Positions 33,517 through 42,310 of a stretch of 64,000 nucleotides of DNA are shown here, one piece after another. The DNA lies in the NCBI RefSeq assembly GCF_002356295.1, contig NZ_AP018042.1:3442361-3506360 (forward strand). Direction: 5' to 3'. The notes below the pieces were generated by a model, which searched no databases, was not told the origin of the DNA, and worked only from the letters and a program-made list of their open reading frames with translations. The number at the start of each line of letters is the position of its first letter. Position 1 is the first letter of the stretch. The position numbers and the translations under genes are program-made. The DNA is from Labilibaculum antarcticum (GTDB lineage: Bacteria > Bacteroidota > Bacteroidia > Bacteroidales > Marinifilaceae).

Positions 33517-34644
33517 ATGAAATACTATATCATCACAGGTGAGGCATCGGGAGATCTTCACGCATCGAACTTAATGAAAGAATTGAAAATTCAGGATCCT
33601 GAAGCTGATTTTCGATTTTGGGGAGGTGATTTAATGCTTGCACAGGGAGGCGAATTAGTGAAGCATTATCGTGAAACTGCCTTTATGGGCTTTCTGACTG
33701 TGGTGAAAAATCTGGACAAGATAAAAGCCAATTTTGCTCTCTGTGAAAAAGATTTACTGGAATTTCAAGCTGATGTTTTGATTTTGGTTGACTATCCCGG
33801 CTTTAATTTGCGAATGGCAAAATTCGCTAAAAAACGTGGAATTCGAGTTCATTACTATATTTCTCCTAAAATTTGGGCTTGGAAAGAATCTCGAGTGAAA
33901 AAGATAAAGGCTTATGTGGATAGGATGTTTACTATTTTTCCATTTGAAACTGAATTTTATCAGAAACACAACTTTGAGGTGAGTTTTGGTGGAAATCCAC
34001 TTTTAGATGCTCTCGAGAATAGATCGAATAAAGAAGAAGGTTTCCCGGATTTTATTACTAGAAACAAATTGAGCGAAAAGCCAATAATAGCCTTGCTTGC
34101 CGGATCTCGTAAGCAGGAAATTGAGCGGGTTTTGCCTGTTATGTTGGAATGTGTCGAGTCTTTTCCTGATCATCAGTTTGTTGTTGCTGCCGCTCCATCT
34201 ATAGATGCTGAGTTTTATGCATCAGTAGTAGGAAATCAAAAGGTGCAATTCGTTTATGGGCAAACCTACGATTTGTTGCAACAGGCGCAAGCAGCTATCG
34301 TTACTTCAGGAACAGCTACTCTGGAGACTGCATTGCTTCGTGTTCCTCAGGTTGTATGTTATCTTACAGGAGGCGGAAAACTATTATTTACGATTGGAAA
34401 GCGTCTCTTGAAAGTAAAATACATTTCATTGGTGAATTTGATTATGGATCAATTGATTGTAAAGGAGCTAATTCAGCACACTTGTACTAAAGAGATGATT
34501 ACTGAAGAGTTAAATCAGATTCTATTCGATAAAGACTATCGCACTCAAATGCTTTACAATTATCAATTATTAAATGAAAAATTAGGAGGAGCTGGCGCAT
34601 CTGCTCGCTTTGCTAAAATGATTTACGAAGACCTGCAGAAATAA
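33517..34644 (+). CDS. lpxB: lipid-A-disaccharide synthase
   Basis: 375 aa GT19 glycosyltransferase. Typical LpxB features: MKYYIITGEASGDLHASNLM at the N-terminus, the DYPGFNLRMAKFAKK region, HYYISPKIWAWKESRVKKIK, and the nucleotide-sugar-binding segment LLAGSRKQEI. It couples lipid X to UDP-2,3-diacylglucosamine to make the disaccharide of lipid A, on the cytoplasmic face of the inner membrane. It confirms a Gram-negative lipid-A envelope. The next gene is convergent, 7 nt away. Confidence 0.97.
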   Translation: MKYYIITGEASGDLHASNLMKELKIQDPEADFRFWGGDLMLAQGGELVKHYRETAFMGFLTVVKNLDKIKANFALCEKDLLEFQADVLILVDYPGFNLRMAKFAKKRGIRVHYYISPKIWAWKESRVKKIKAYVDRMFTIFPFETEFYQKHNFEVSFGGNPLLDALENRSNKEEGFPDFITRNKLSEKPIIALLAGSRKQEIERVLPVMLECVESFPDHQFVVAAAPSIDAEFYASVVGNQKVQFVYGQTYDLLQQAQAAIVTSGTATLETALLRVPQVVCYLTGGGKLLFTIGKRLLKVKYISLVNLIMDQLIVKELIQHTCTKEMITEELNQILFDKDYRTQMLYNYQLLNEKLGGAGASARFAKMIYEDLQK

Positions 34645-34651
34645 ATCATTT

Positions 34652-35395
34652 TTATTCTGGTAATACCTTCGCTGTAGGACTTTGATTATTTATCTGAACT
34701 TTTGTGATCTCAATTTCTGGATTTCCTTTGTAGTAGATATTTCCAATATTGTAAATGGTGACGTTTAGTTTTTCTTCAGCCCACACATGTGCTTCTCCTA
34801 TGCCATTTTGGCCTATGGATATCGTTTTGGATTGTAAATTGGACGATTTTATATTTGTAATTCCGTTGAGCGTATAGTTGGCCAAAGGGCAAATTCCGGC
34901 AAATTCATAACCGCCGCTCACGCTGCCGTGCGAGTGAAATTTCATACTCGCGTAATCTAAAGTAAGATTCATCTCTACTAGTTCGGCATCAGCTGTAATG
35001 TCAATGTAAAGATTGTCTCCGTTTAATGTGCCGTTACTGCTAATTTCTGCAGGAGAGTCAATTGTTATTGTCTGAAGATCTTTCAAATGAATTTCGGCAG
35101 TGATAAGGTCGTAATTCCGGGTCCAGTTTTGATATTGATGATCCAAAATTATTTCTTGATCAGAAAAAGAGATCGTAGCTTCTTTCAATACATTTTCGCC
35201 TCCTTTAAGCAAAAGATATTCTTCATCATCCTGAACAATTTCAATAGTAAAAGTGTTCAAATTTTTTATTTGTGTAATTGCAGTAAACTCATAGCGTGTT
35301 TCAGTATAATCACCTTCTTCTTCGAAGAGGTTTAATTTACTGCACGAACAAAAAATAAGTAGTATCAGGCTCAGAATTAATATTTTATTTGCCAT
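34652..35395 (-). CDS. GIN-domain (DUF2807) lipoprotein
   Basis: 247 aa, starting at the ATG at 35395 (the frame extends to 35434 without a better start). It has a lipoprotein signal with the cysteine in IFCSCSKL. After that comes a beta-helix-like GIN domain: FTIEIVQDDEEYLLLKG, LQTITIDSPAEISS and repeated xIxxSGxG-like strands (INLNG, SKTISIGQNG). Such proteins sit at the outer or inner membrane facing the periplasm; functions are unclear, possibly adhesion or polysaccharide-related. Its start overlaps the end of the preceding PagL-like gene by 11 nt, so the two are co-translated. Confidence 0.87.
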   Translation of the reverse strand: MANKILILSLILLIFCSCSKLNLFEEEGDYTETRYEFTAITQIKNLNTFTIEIVQDDEEYLLLKGGENVLKEATISFSDQEIILDHQYQNWTRNYDLITAEIHLKDLQTITIDSPAEISSNGTLNGDNLYIDITADAELVEMNLTLDYASMKFHSHGSVSGGYEFAGICPLANYTLNGITNIKSSNLQSKTISIGQNGIGEAHVWAEEKLNVTIYNIGNIYYKGNPEIEITKVQINNQSPTAKVLPE

Positions 35396-36494
35396 GTTTC
35401 TTTTTTGAGATTCTATATCCAATTCCCCACTCAATAAAATCGGCTTGACCCAAATGAGCTTTCAGACTTAAATTTGCTAAAAAATGTTCATTTAATTGAT
35501 ATCTTAATCCCAATCGTGTATAAATTGGCTTTTCAGGTTTTGTTTTATATATGGTATAAACCCCAATTTGTGCAATAATTGACAATTTATTGATTACTAA
35601 ATCGTGGGATATAAATAAGCCCTGACTGAATCTATCCTTGAAACTGGTTTGGGGTGTGAAATTCCATTTTCCACGATTTGCCGATTTATCATAGAATAAA
35701 TCCATTCCGAATCCTATCCTTCGTTTTGCATTAATCCCAATTGAATAGCTTCCCGATAAACTTGTTGCGTAGTATTTGTGGTTATCTATTTCGGCAGATT
35801 GTTTTATTCCATGATTCCATAATAGGAGAATCTCATTCTCTAAATCTTTCATCCCAGATACCGGAACTGGCTTTTTTTCCCGATTTCCATTCCAAAAATA
35901 TGTTAGCCCAACACTACTGGTAAGTAGATTTAATCCTTTATTTGGTGAACTGAAAGATCCATTTGATAAGTGATTAAATCCAATTCCGCCATTAATATTC
36001 CATTTGGAGTTAATAGAGTATGCTCCATTTGCCATCAATTTAAAAAAGGCATTGAATTTTGTCCCAAGTGCAATGTTTTGGTAATTATCAACCGGATCGA
36101 AGTGCTTTTTTGTGTAACCAAGTCCAATTCCCAACTGTGTGTTAAACTCCCATTTGTTTCCTCTCTTTAAGGGGAAATTTATATATGGGAAAATGGCAGT
36201 AACATTTCCTAATATTTTATCGTTGCCCAAACTTCCATGATACAATCCTATTCCAATTTCAGGTTGTTTGTATAGTTTCGCCCAGTTTTTTTCGTTGGAT
36301 GGGATATAGCCAAAGTTTAACTCGACAGCAGAAATTTGATCATTTATCAAATAGCTAATGGATTTATGATGAGGCATCACTACACCGTAATGATATCGTA
36401 GGGTAGTGGTGAATATATCTTTCTCAGATTTCTCTTGGGCAGATAGATTTGTACAGACAAGAAAAAATATTAAAAGAAGAACCTGTTTTATCAT
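35385..36494 (-). CDS. acyloxyacyl hydrolase / PagL-like outer-membrane lipid A deacylase
   Basis: 369 aa with a signal peptide (ending NLSAQ). The beta-barrel ends in an aromatic-rich strand near WGIGYRIS. The key motif is GFNHLSNGSF with His175 and Ser177, then NKGLN, matching the His-Ser catalytic pair of PagL, which removes the 3-O-acyl chain of lipid A. The protein is longer than PagL (about 180 aa), with an extra strand-rich half. The gene is followed without a gap by the GIN-domain lipoprotein. Confidence 0.8.
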   Translation of the reverse strand: MIKQVLLLIFFLVCTNLSAQEKSEKDIFTTTLRYHYGVVMPHHKSISYLINDQISAVELNFGYIPSNEKNWAKLYKQPEIGIGLYHGSLGNDKILGNVTAIFPYINFPLKRGNKWEFNTQLGIGLGYTKKHFDPVDNYQNIALGTKFNAFFKLMANGAYSINSKWNINGGIGFNHLSNGSFSSPNKGLNLLTSSVGLTYFWNGNREKKPVPVSGMKDLENEILLLWNHGIKQSAEIDNHKYYATSLSGSYSIGINAKRRIGFGMDLFYDKSANRGKWNFTPQTSFKDRFSQGLFISHDLVINKLSIIAQIGVYTIYKTKPEKPIYTRLGLRYQLNEHFLANLSLKAHLGQADFIEWGIGYRISKKKHGK

Positions 36495-36615
36495 TGTGTC
36501 GTTTTGTTTTCGGGAAAGGTCTTTGTTAAAATGATAACTTAGAACCTAGCTCGAAAAAAATGTAGTTTTCAATTGAACTTTTAAATTATGGTTTAAATTT
36601 ATGTAAGTAAATTGA

Positions 36616-36650
36616 TTTGGCAAAGAGTTTTTTCAACTGGAATAATTTTG
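36616..36650 (+). promoter_or_regulatory. possible promoter of gldF
   Basis: TTTG (36616-36619) and TAATTTTG (36643-36650), 23 nt apart, about 40 nt before gldF. Spacing is long but the -7 box fits. Confidence 0.4.
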
Positions 36651-36690
36651 CAAATTTGTAGAATAAGAATTTTAACCAGAACATAAGTAT

Positions 36691-37422
36691 ATGTTGTCAC
36701 TCCTTAGTAAGGAAGTTCGGACTTTTTTTAGTTCAATTTCCGGATATTTAATTCTTTCCATTTTTTTAATTGCAACAGGCTTGTTTGTTTGGGTTTTTCC
36801 TGGAAATTCGAATCCTTTGGATTCAGGATATGCAAATTTGGATGTGCTTTTTGAAATGGCACCCTGGATTTATTTGTTTTTAATTCCTGCAGTATGCATG
36901 CGTTTTTTCGCAGAGGAGAAAAAACAAGGCACCATCGAACTATTAATGACTCGACCAATATCGGATATGGGAATTGTATTGGCAAAGTATTTTGCCGGAT
37001 TAGCAGTTGTCGTATTTTCTCTACTGTTCTGCTTGGTTTATTACTACTCAATTTATTATTTAGGAAATCCTGTTGGAAGTATTGATTCCGGAGCATTTTG
37101 GGGATCTTTTATTGGACTGTTTTTATTAGCTGGCGTTTATGTTTCAATTGGAGTGTTTGCCAGTTCATTAACCGATAATCAGATTGTCGCCTTTTTGTTA
37201 GCTCTGGTGTTTTGTTTTGTTTTTTATATTGGATTCGATTATTTAGGAGATATGAGTAGTATGCAAGCTATGCAAAGTAGCATTGTTTCAATGGGTATTA
37301 ACGATCATTACCGGTCAATTTCAAGAGGGATTGTTGATTCTCGTGACTTGCTGTATTTTGTAGGGATTATACTGGCTTTTCTTTTGTTGACACGAACAGT
37401 TCTTAAGAGTAGAAAATGGTAA
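36691..37422 (+). CDS. gldF: gliding-motility ABC transporter permease GldF
   Basis: 243 aa, six predicted helices. The N-terminal MLSLLSKEVRTFFSSISGYL and the loop FAEEKKQGTIELLMTRPIS are typical of ABC-2 permeases of the GldF type. With GldG (next gene) and the ATPase GldA it forms a transporter needed for gliding and linked to type IX secretion in Bacteroidota. GldA is not visible here. The stop codon TAA is directly followed by the region holding the gldG start. Confidence 0.9.
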   Translation: MLSLLSKEVRTFFSSISGYLILSIFLIATGLFVWVFPGNSNPLDSGYANLDVLFEMAPWIYLFLIPAVCMRFFAEEKKQGTIELLMTRPISDMGIVLAKYFAGLAVVVFSLLFCLVYYYSIYYLGNPVGSIDSGAFWGSFIGLFLLAGVYVSIGVFASSLTDNQIVAFLLALVFCFVFYIGFDYLGDMSSMQAMQSSIVSMGINDHYRSISRGIVDSRDLLYFVGIILAFLLLTRTVLKSRKW

Positions 37423-37434
37423 TTGAATTTAAAT

Positions 37435-39135
37435 ATGTTACAAAATAGAAAATTAAAAGACCTTTTTCAATTACTGATATCACTATTGGCTTTAGTAATT
37501 GTAATTCAAGTTTTACAAGTGTATTTTTTTCGTTGGGATTTGACTTCAGAAAAACGATATTCTTTATCGGATAATACCAAGAATTTAGTATCTGATTTAG
37601 AGAAGGATTTGTATTTTGAAGTTTACCTTTCAGGAGATTTACCAATCGGATTTGAGAAACTGCAAAAGGCTTGTTTGGAAATGATTGACGAGTTTTCTTC
37701 CTACTCCAATGTTACTTTATCATATGCTTTAATTGATCCTAATGATATTGCCAATCCGCAAAAGCGGAAAGAGCTTTTTGATCAACTGGTAAGTAGAGGA
37801 TTGAAACCAATAAATTTACAGGAAAAAACTACAGATGGAAGTTTAAACCAGAAGCTGATTGTTCCCGGAATTATTATTCATGATCGGGAAAAAGAAACAA
37901 GCGTTCATTTGCTAAAAAGTGTGGCTGGTTTGTCTTCCGATCAAAATTTAAATCATTCTATTGAAGAATTGGAATTTGAATTGACCTCTGCCATTCGAAT
38001 GCTTCAGACGAATACGCCTAAAGAAATTGCATTTCTTACAGGTCAAGGAGAGTTGGACGAGTTTGAAGTGGCCGATTTTACAGCTTCCTTATTGCAAAGA
38101 TATGAGGTGAAAAGGATTAAAGCGCAGGATTTGAATTCCAATAAATCTCGATTTTCAGCATTGGTCATTGCACAACCACGTAAGGAGTTTACTGAGGAGG
38201 ATAAATACAATATCGATCAGTATGTAATGAATGGTGGAAGTGTGGTGTGGCTGATTGATGAGGTGATTGCATCCATGGATAGTTTGGTGACAAAGGAGAG
38301 CACCATGGCCTTTTATCAGCCATTGAATATGGAAGATCAGTTGTTTAAATATGGTGTGAGAATAAATCCTGATTTGGTGATGGATGTTCAGAGTCAGTTG
38401 ATTCCTGTTCAAACAGCATTGCCTGGACAGCCTGCTAAATTTACACCGGCACCTTGGTACTATTCACCATTATTGGTAGCTCCCGATTCTCATCCTATTA
38501 CACGGAAATTGAATGTGATAAAAGCTGAATTTGCAAATTCAATTGATTTTGTGGGAGATAATAAACAAATTAAAAAACAGGTTTTATTGGCTAGCTCGGA
38601 TTACACTAGACTTGAAAAAGTACCTAAACCAATTAGCTTGGATATTGTAAATAAGAGGATGGAGGCATCCGATTTCCCCGCAGGATCAAAAAATATAGCC
38701 GTTTTATTAGAGGGAATATTCCCATCTGTTTTTCAAAACAGGATGTGGAAAGGGATTGATAAAAGCAATTTTAAATCGGAAAGTGTTCCAGCTAAAATGA
38801 TTGTGATATCGGATGGTGATATAATTAAGAACAGGGTTAGAGGAGTAGGTAATAACCGTCAAATTGAAGCTTTGGGATACGATAGATATAGTAAAAAAAC
38901 ATATGGCAACAGAAGCTTTCTCTTGAATTGTATTGACTATCTGTGCGATGATCGTGGATGGATGGAATTGAGATCACGTGAAGTGAAATTAAGAATGCTA
39001 AACAAAACCAAAATAAGATCGGAAAGGTTGTTTTGGCAAGTTGTTAACGTGTTACTGCCTCTAATTCTACTGCTTGTTTTTGGGCTTATCCGCTTCTATG
39101 TAAGAAAACGAAAATTTGCCACATCTGGTCAATAG
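37435..39135 (+). CDS. gldG: gliding-motility ABC transporter substrate-binding protein GldG
   Basis: 566 aa from the ATG at 37435; a TTG at 37423 is an alternative. A single N-terminal helix is followed by a large periplasmic domain of the GldG/ABC-type uncharacterised-transport family (FLTGQGELDEFEVADF near 205, VVWLIDEVIASMDSL near 280) and a C-terminal membrane helix (about residues 538-558). The gene follows gldF after 12 nt and forms a two-gene operon. Possible partner: GldA elsewhere in the genome. Confidence 0.9.
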   Translation: MLQNRKLKDLFQLLISLLALVIVIQVLQVYFFRWDLTSEKRYSLSDNTKNLVSDLEKDLYFEVYLSGDLPIGFEKLQKACLEMIDEFSSYSNVTLSYALIDPNDIANPQKRKELFDQLVSRGLKPINLQEKTTDGSLNQKLIVPGIIIHDREKETSVHLLKSVAGLSSDQNLNHSIEELEFELTSAIRMLQTNTPKEIAFLTGQGELDEFEVADFTASLLQRYEVKRIKAQDLNSNKSRFSALVIAQPRKEFTEEDKYNIDQYVMNGGSVVWLIDEVIASMDSLVTKESTMAFYQPLNMEDQLFKYGVRINPDLVMDVQSQLIPVQTALPGQPAKFTPAPWYYSPLLVAPDSHPITRKLNVIKAEFANSIDFVGDNKQIKKQVLLASSDYTRLEKVPKPISLDIVNKRMEASDFPAGSKNIAVLLEGIFPSVFQNRMWKGIDKSNFKSESVPAKMIVISDGDIIKNRVRGVGNNRQIEALGYDRYSKKTYGNRSFLLNCIDYLCDDRGWMELRSREVKLRMLNKTKIRSERLFWQVVNVLLPLILLLVFGLIRFYVRKRKFATSGQ

Positions 39136-39441
39136 AATATTGCTTAGAAATACTATTTTTGCAAGCTGTAAAATACAATTTAAGACGAAGTTAATCTGTA
39201 TTGAATTGCATTTTTATGATTTTTTAAGTGGCATGGGAATGTGTTTTAATGGTAAATTACATGTATTCAATTAAATAGTAATTTGATTGAATGGAAACGG
39301 ATTCGTTTTTTGAATGAATAATGGCAAGTTTACCTAATAAATTTGTATATTCACCACTTATTATTTGCCCTACATCTGTACTTAAGTATAAGTGAGAAAA
39401 GGGGGTTTAGTTTTGATTTTTTTGGTTAATTTTAAAATATT
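39136..39441. other. intergenic region upstream of dnaN
   Basis: About 300 nt, AT-rich; the -7-like box TAAATTTG at 39338-39345, with TTTG at 39309-39312, is the only promoter-like structure. No gene found. Confidence 0.4.
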
Positions 39442-40578
39442 ATGCAAATGAAATTTGTAGTGTCAAGTACAGAATTGTTAAGTCATTTACAGGCAATTAG
39501 TCGCGTTATTAGCAGTAAGAATACCTTACCTATTCTCGATAACTTCTTGTTTGAGCTAAAAGATGATCAATTGGTAGCTACTGCTTCGGATTTAGAATCT
39601 ACCTTAATCACTACTATTCCATTGGAGACTTCGGTAGGAGAAGGGGTAATTGCTTTCCCAGCAAGAATTTTGACTGATACTTTAAAAGAATTTCCAGAGC
39701 AACCACTAACATTTGATATTGACTTAACTTCTTTGGCAGTAAAAATTACTTCCGAAAATGGAGTGTTTAGTATCGTTGGACAGAATGGCGAAGATTTTCC
39801 AAAACTTCCTGTAAAACAAGAAACTAATTTGGTAAATATCTCTGTTGAAAGTAAAGTTTTGCTAACTGGGGTTAATAAAACATTGTTTGCAACGGCTGAT
39901 GATGAACTTCGTCCTGTGATGAACGGAATCTTTATTGAGTTGGGAAATAATGATCTAACTTTTGTGGCTTCTGATGCTCACAAGTTAGTTCGATACAAAA
40001 GATTAGACGGAAGATCTGAGGTTGAATCATCATTTATCTTACCCAAAAAGCCAGCTTCTTTATTAAGGAATATTCTTCCAAAAGAAACAAATCCTGTTTT
40101 GGTAGAGTTTGATGAGAAAAATGCATTTTTCACTTTGTCTAATTACAAGTTAATCTGTCGTTTGGTTGAAGGGAATTATCCAAGTTACAACTCGGTTATT
40201 CCTAAAACGAATCCAAATAAATTAACAATTGATAGAGTTGAGTTATATAATACACTGAAGAGAGTTTCTGTATTTTCGAATCCAGCAAGTAACCTGATTA
40301 AATTTGAATTGAAATCAAATGAATTGATTGTTTCTGCTCAGGATATAGACTTCTCAATATCTGCAAGAGAAAGATTGCAGTGTCAGTACGAAGGACAAGA
40401 ATTGGAAATCGGTTTTAAATCGGTTTTCCTTTTAGAGATTTTAGCTAATATTTCTTCCTCGAATGTTATGATTGAATTATCAGATCCAACGAGGGCTGGT
40501 ATCTTCTTACCCTATGACAATGATAATGCTGACGAGGATGTATTGATGTTGTTAATGCCAATGATGATTAATGCATAA
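39442..40578 (+). CDS. dnaN: DNA polymerase III beta subunit (sliding clamp)
   Basis: 378 aa with the three-domain clamp fold. Start MQMKFVVSS may be one codon pair too long, because a second ATG at 39448 gives the common MKFVVSS. Characteristic parts are VISSKNTLPILDNFLF near residue 20, FVASDAHKLVRYKR about 170-185, and the C-terminal DEDVLMLLMPMMIN that ends every clamp (LLMPM). It tethers the replicase to DNA. A strong terminator separates it from the exonuclease gene. Confidence 0.98.
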   Translation: MQMKFVVSSTELLSHLQAISRVISSKNTLPILDNFLFELKDDQLVATASDLESTLITTIPLETSVGEGVIAFPARILTDTLKEFPEQPLTFDIDLTSLAVKITSENGVFSIVGQNGEDFPKLPVKQETNLVNISVESKVLLTGVNKTLFATADDELRPVMNGIFIELGNNDLTFVASDAHKLVRYKRLDGRSEVESSFILPKKPASLLRNILPKETNPVLVEFDEKNAFFTLSNYKLICRLVEGNYPSYNSVIPKTNPNKLTIDRVELYNTLKRVSVFSNPASNLIKFELKSNELIVSAQDIDFSISARERLQCQYEGQELEIGFKSVFLLEILANISSSNVMIELSDPTRAGIFLPYDNDNADEDVLMLLMPMMINA

Positions 40579-40612
40579 GCCAAGAATAAAAACATGATTA
40601 AAAAATAAAAAC

Positions 40613-40646
40613 AAACCCAACAGAACGAATAGTCCTGTTGGGTTTT
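40613..40646 (+). terminator. intrinsic terminator of dnaN
   Basis: AAACCCAACAG (40613-40623) and CTGTTGGGTTT (40635-40645) with an 11-nt loop, 35 nt after the stop codon. Confidence 0.85.
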
Positions 40647-40685
40647 GTATTTCAATAGTATAAGTTAACATTTCATAAGAACACC

Positions 40686-41453
40686 ATGAATCTGAATTTA
40701 AAGAATCCAATCGCCTTTATTGATCTTGAAACAACAGGAATTAATGTTGCAAAAGATCGTATCGTAGAAATCTGTATTGTTAAAGTAAATCCGAATGGTG
40801 ATGAGGAGGTGAAAACTTACCGAGTAAATCCTGAAATGCCAATTCCTGCTAAGTCGAGTGCTATTCATGGTATTATAGACGAGGACGTGAAAGATGAGCC
40901 AACATTTAAGGAAATAGGCAAGACTATTGCAAAATATCTGGAAGGGTGTGATTTGGCAGGTTACAATTCTAACCGATTCGATTTTCCCTTGTTGGCCGAG
41001 GAATTCTTGCGTGCAGATATCGATTTTGACATGAAAAAAAGGAAGTTTGTTGATGTACAGACTATTTTTCACAAAATGGAACAACGCACCTTGGTTGCTG
41101 CTTACAAGTTTTATTGCAATAAGGAATTGGAAGGAGCACATGGTGCTGAGGCCGATACGAAAGCAACTTATGAAGTGTTAAAATCACAGCTGGATAAATA
41201 CGATATTTTGGAAAATGATATTGATTATCTGGCGAAATACTCAACTCAGAATCATAATGTTGATTTTGCAGGTTTTATTATTTTGGATGAAAATGGAGTT
41301 GAAACTTTTAATTTTGGGAAAAATAAAGGTGTGTCTGTAGAAAAAGTATTGGCTGATCAACCCGGTTATTATGGATGGGTGATGAATAGCGATTTTCCTT
41401 TGTATACCAAAAAGGTACTTACAGAGATTAAGTTGAGAGGGTTTAATAAGTAA
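40686..41453 (+). CDS. DnaQ-like 3'-5' exonuclease
   Basis: 255 aa. RNase T/DnaQ fold: Exo I AFIDLETTG with the metal-binding Asp and Glu, Exo II AGYNSNRFDFPLL, Exo III HGAEADTKATYE with His and Asp. The core ends near residue 170; the C-terminal extension (GFIILDENGVETFNFGKNKGVSVEKV) is not catalytic and resembles a substrate or protein-binding module seen in Bacteroidota relatives. It may proofread or process DNA ends. It is downstream of dnaN but behind a terminator, so it is not strictly in one operon. Confidence 0.92.
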   Translation: MNLNLKNPIAFIDLETTGINVAKDRIVEICIVKVNPNGDEEVKTYRVNPEMPIPAKSSAIHGIIDEDVKDEPTFKEIGKTIAKYLEGCDLAGYNSNRFDFPLLAEEFLRADIDFDMKKRKFVDVQTIFHKMEQRTLVAAYKFYCNKELEGAHGAEADTKATYEVLKSQLDKYDILENDIDYLAKYSTQNHNVDFAGFIILDENGVETFNFGKNKGVSVEKVLADQPGYYGWVMNSDFPLYTKKVLTEIKLRGFNK

Positions 41454-41464
41454 ACGATTATTCG

Positions 41465-42076
41465 ATGAAAATTTTAGCAATAGGAAGGAATTACGTGAAT
41501 CACGCAAAGGAACTCAATAATCCGGTTCCTGAAGAGCCGGTGGTATTTTCTATGCCCGATTCGGCACTTTTAAAAAGTAATAATGATTTTTACTTTCCTG
41601 ATTTTTCAAAAGACATACACCATGAGGTGGAAGTGGTCGTGAAAATTTGCAGAGTAGGTAAAAATATACCAGTGGAATTTGCTCATCGTTACTATGATGA
41701 GATTGGCTTAGGAATTGATTTTACTGCTCGTGATATACAAGCAGAATGTAAAAAGAAAGGTTTACCATGGGAAAAAGCCAAGGCTTTTGATGGTGCTGCT
41801 CCAATCAGCAAATTTGTTTCTAAAGATAAATTTGAAGATGTTGGTAATTTAAATTTCCTTTTGGATATAAATGGGAGTAGAGTGCAGACAGGTAATACCT
41901 CTAATATGATTTTTTCAATTGATTATTTAATTTCTTATTTGTCACAATTTTTCACGCTAAAAATTGGAGACCTGATTTATACAGGAACACCGGAAGGTGT
42001 AGGACCAGTTAAAATCGGTGATCATCTGGTTGCGGAGCTGGAAGGGCAAAAAATGATGGATTTTTACGTTCGTTAG
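41465..42076 (+). CDS. fumarylacetoacetate hydrolase family protein (FAHD1-like)
   Basis: 203 aa, short form of the FAH fold. It begins MKILAIGRNYVNHAKEL; the metal-binding site is HHEVEVVVKI and the rest has GIDFTARDIQAECK and YTGTPEGVGPVK. Close relatives are acylpyruvases or oxaloacetate decarboxylases; substrate specificity cannot be set here. It starts 11 nt after the exonuclease gene and is likely co-transcribed with it. Confidence 0.93.
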   Translation: MKILAIGRNYVNHAKELNNPVPEEPVVFSMPDSALLKSNNDFYFPDFSKDIHHEVEVVVKICRVGKNIPVEFAHRYYDEIGLGIDFTARDIQAECKKKGLPWEKAKAFDGAAPISKFVSKDKFEDVGNLNFLLDINGSRVQTGNTSNMIFSIDYLISYLSQFFTLKIGDLIYTGTPEGVGPVKIGDHLVAELEGQKMMDFYVR

Positions 42077-42111
42077 GGTAAATACTGTACTATTTCTGTA
42101 TTTAATAAATG

Positions 42112-42147
42112 AAATGACCGAAACGCTTATGTTTACGGTCATTTTTT
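42112..42147 (+). terminator. intrinsic terminator
   Basis: AAATGACCG and CGGTCATTT with a short internal second helix (AAAC/GTTT) and a T-run, 35 nt after the FAH-family stop. Confidence 0.85.
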
Positions 42148-42252
42148 ATAATCTATTGAGAGGTAACTACTTTAGTTCGTGCCTGATTGATCTAAATGTC
42201 CTATTTTAATGATAATTAACACTTTAGCTTATTGACTTCCAAATCGAAAACC

Positions 42253-42283
42253 TTTTAAAAGTTGGGAAACATCACTATCTTTG
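42253..42283 (+). promoter_or_regulatory. Bacteroidota promoter of the acyl-CoA ligase
   Basis: TTTT (42253-42256), 19 nt, then TATCTTTG (42276-42283), 27 nt before the start codon at 42311. Confidence 0.55.
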
Positions 42284-42310
42284 CAATAATACTACAACTA
42301 AAAAACTTTT

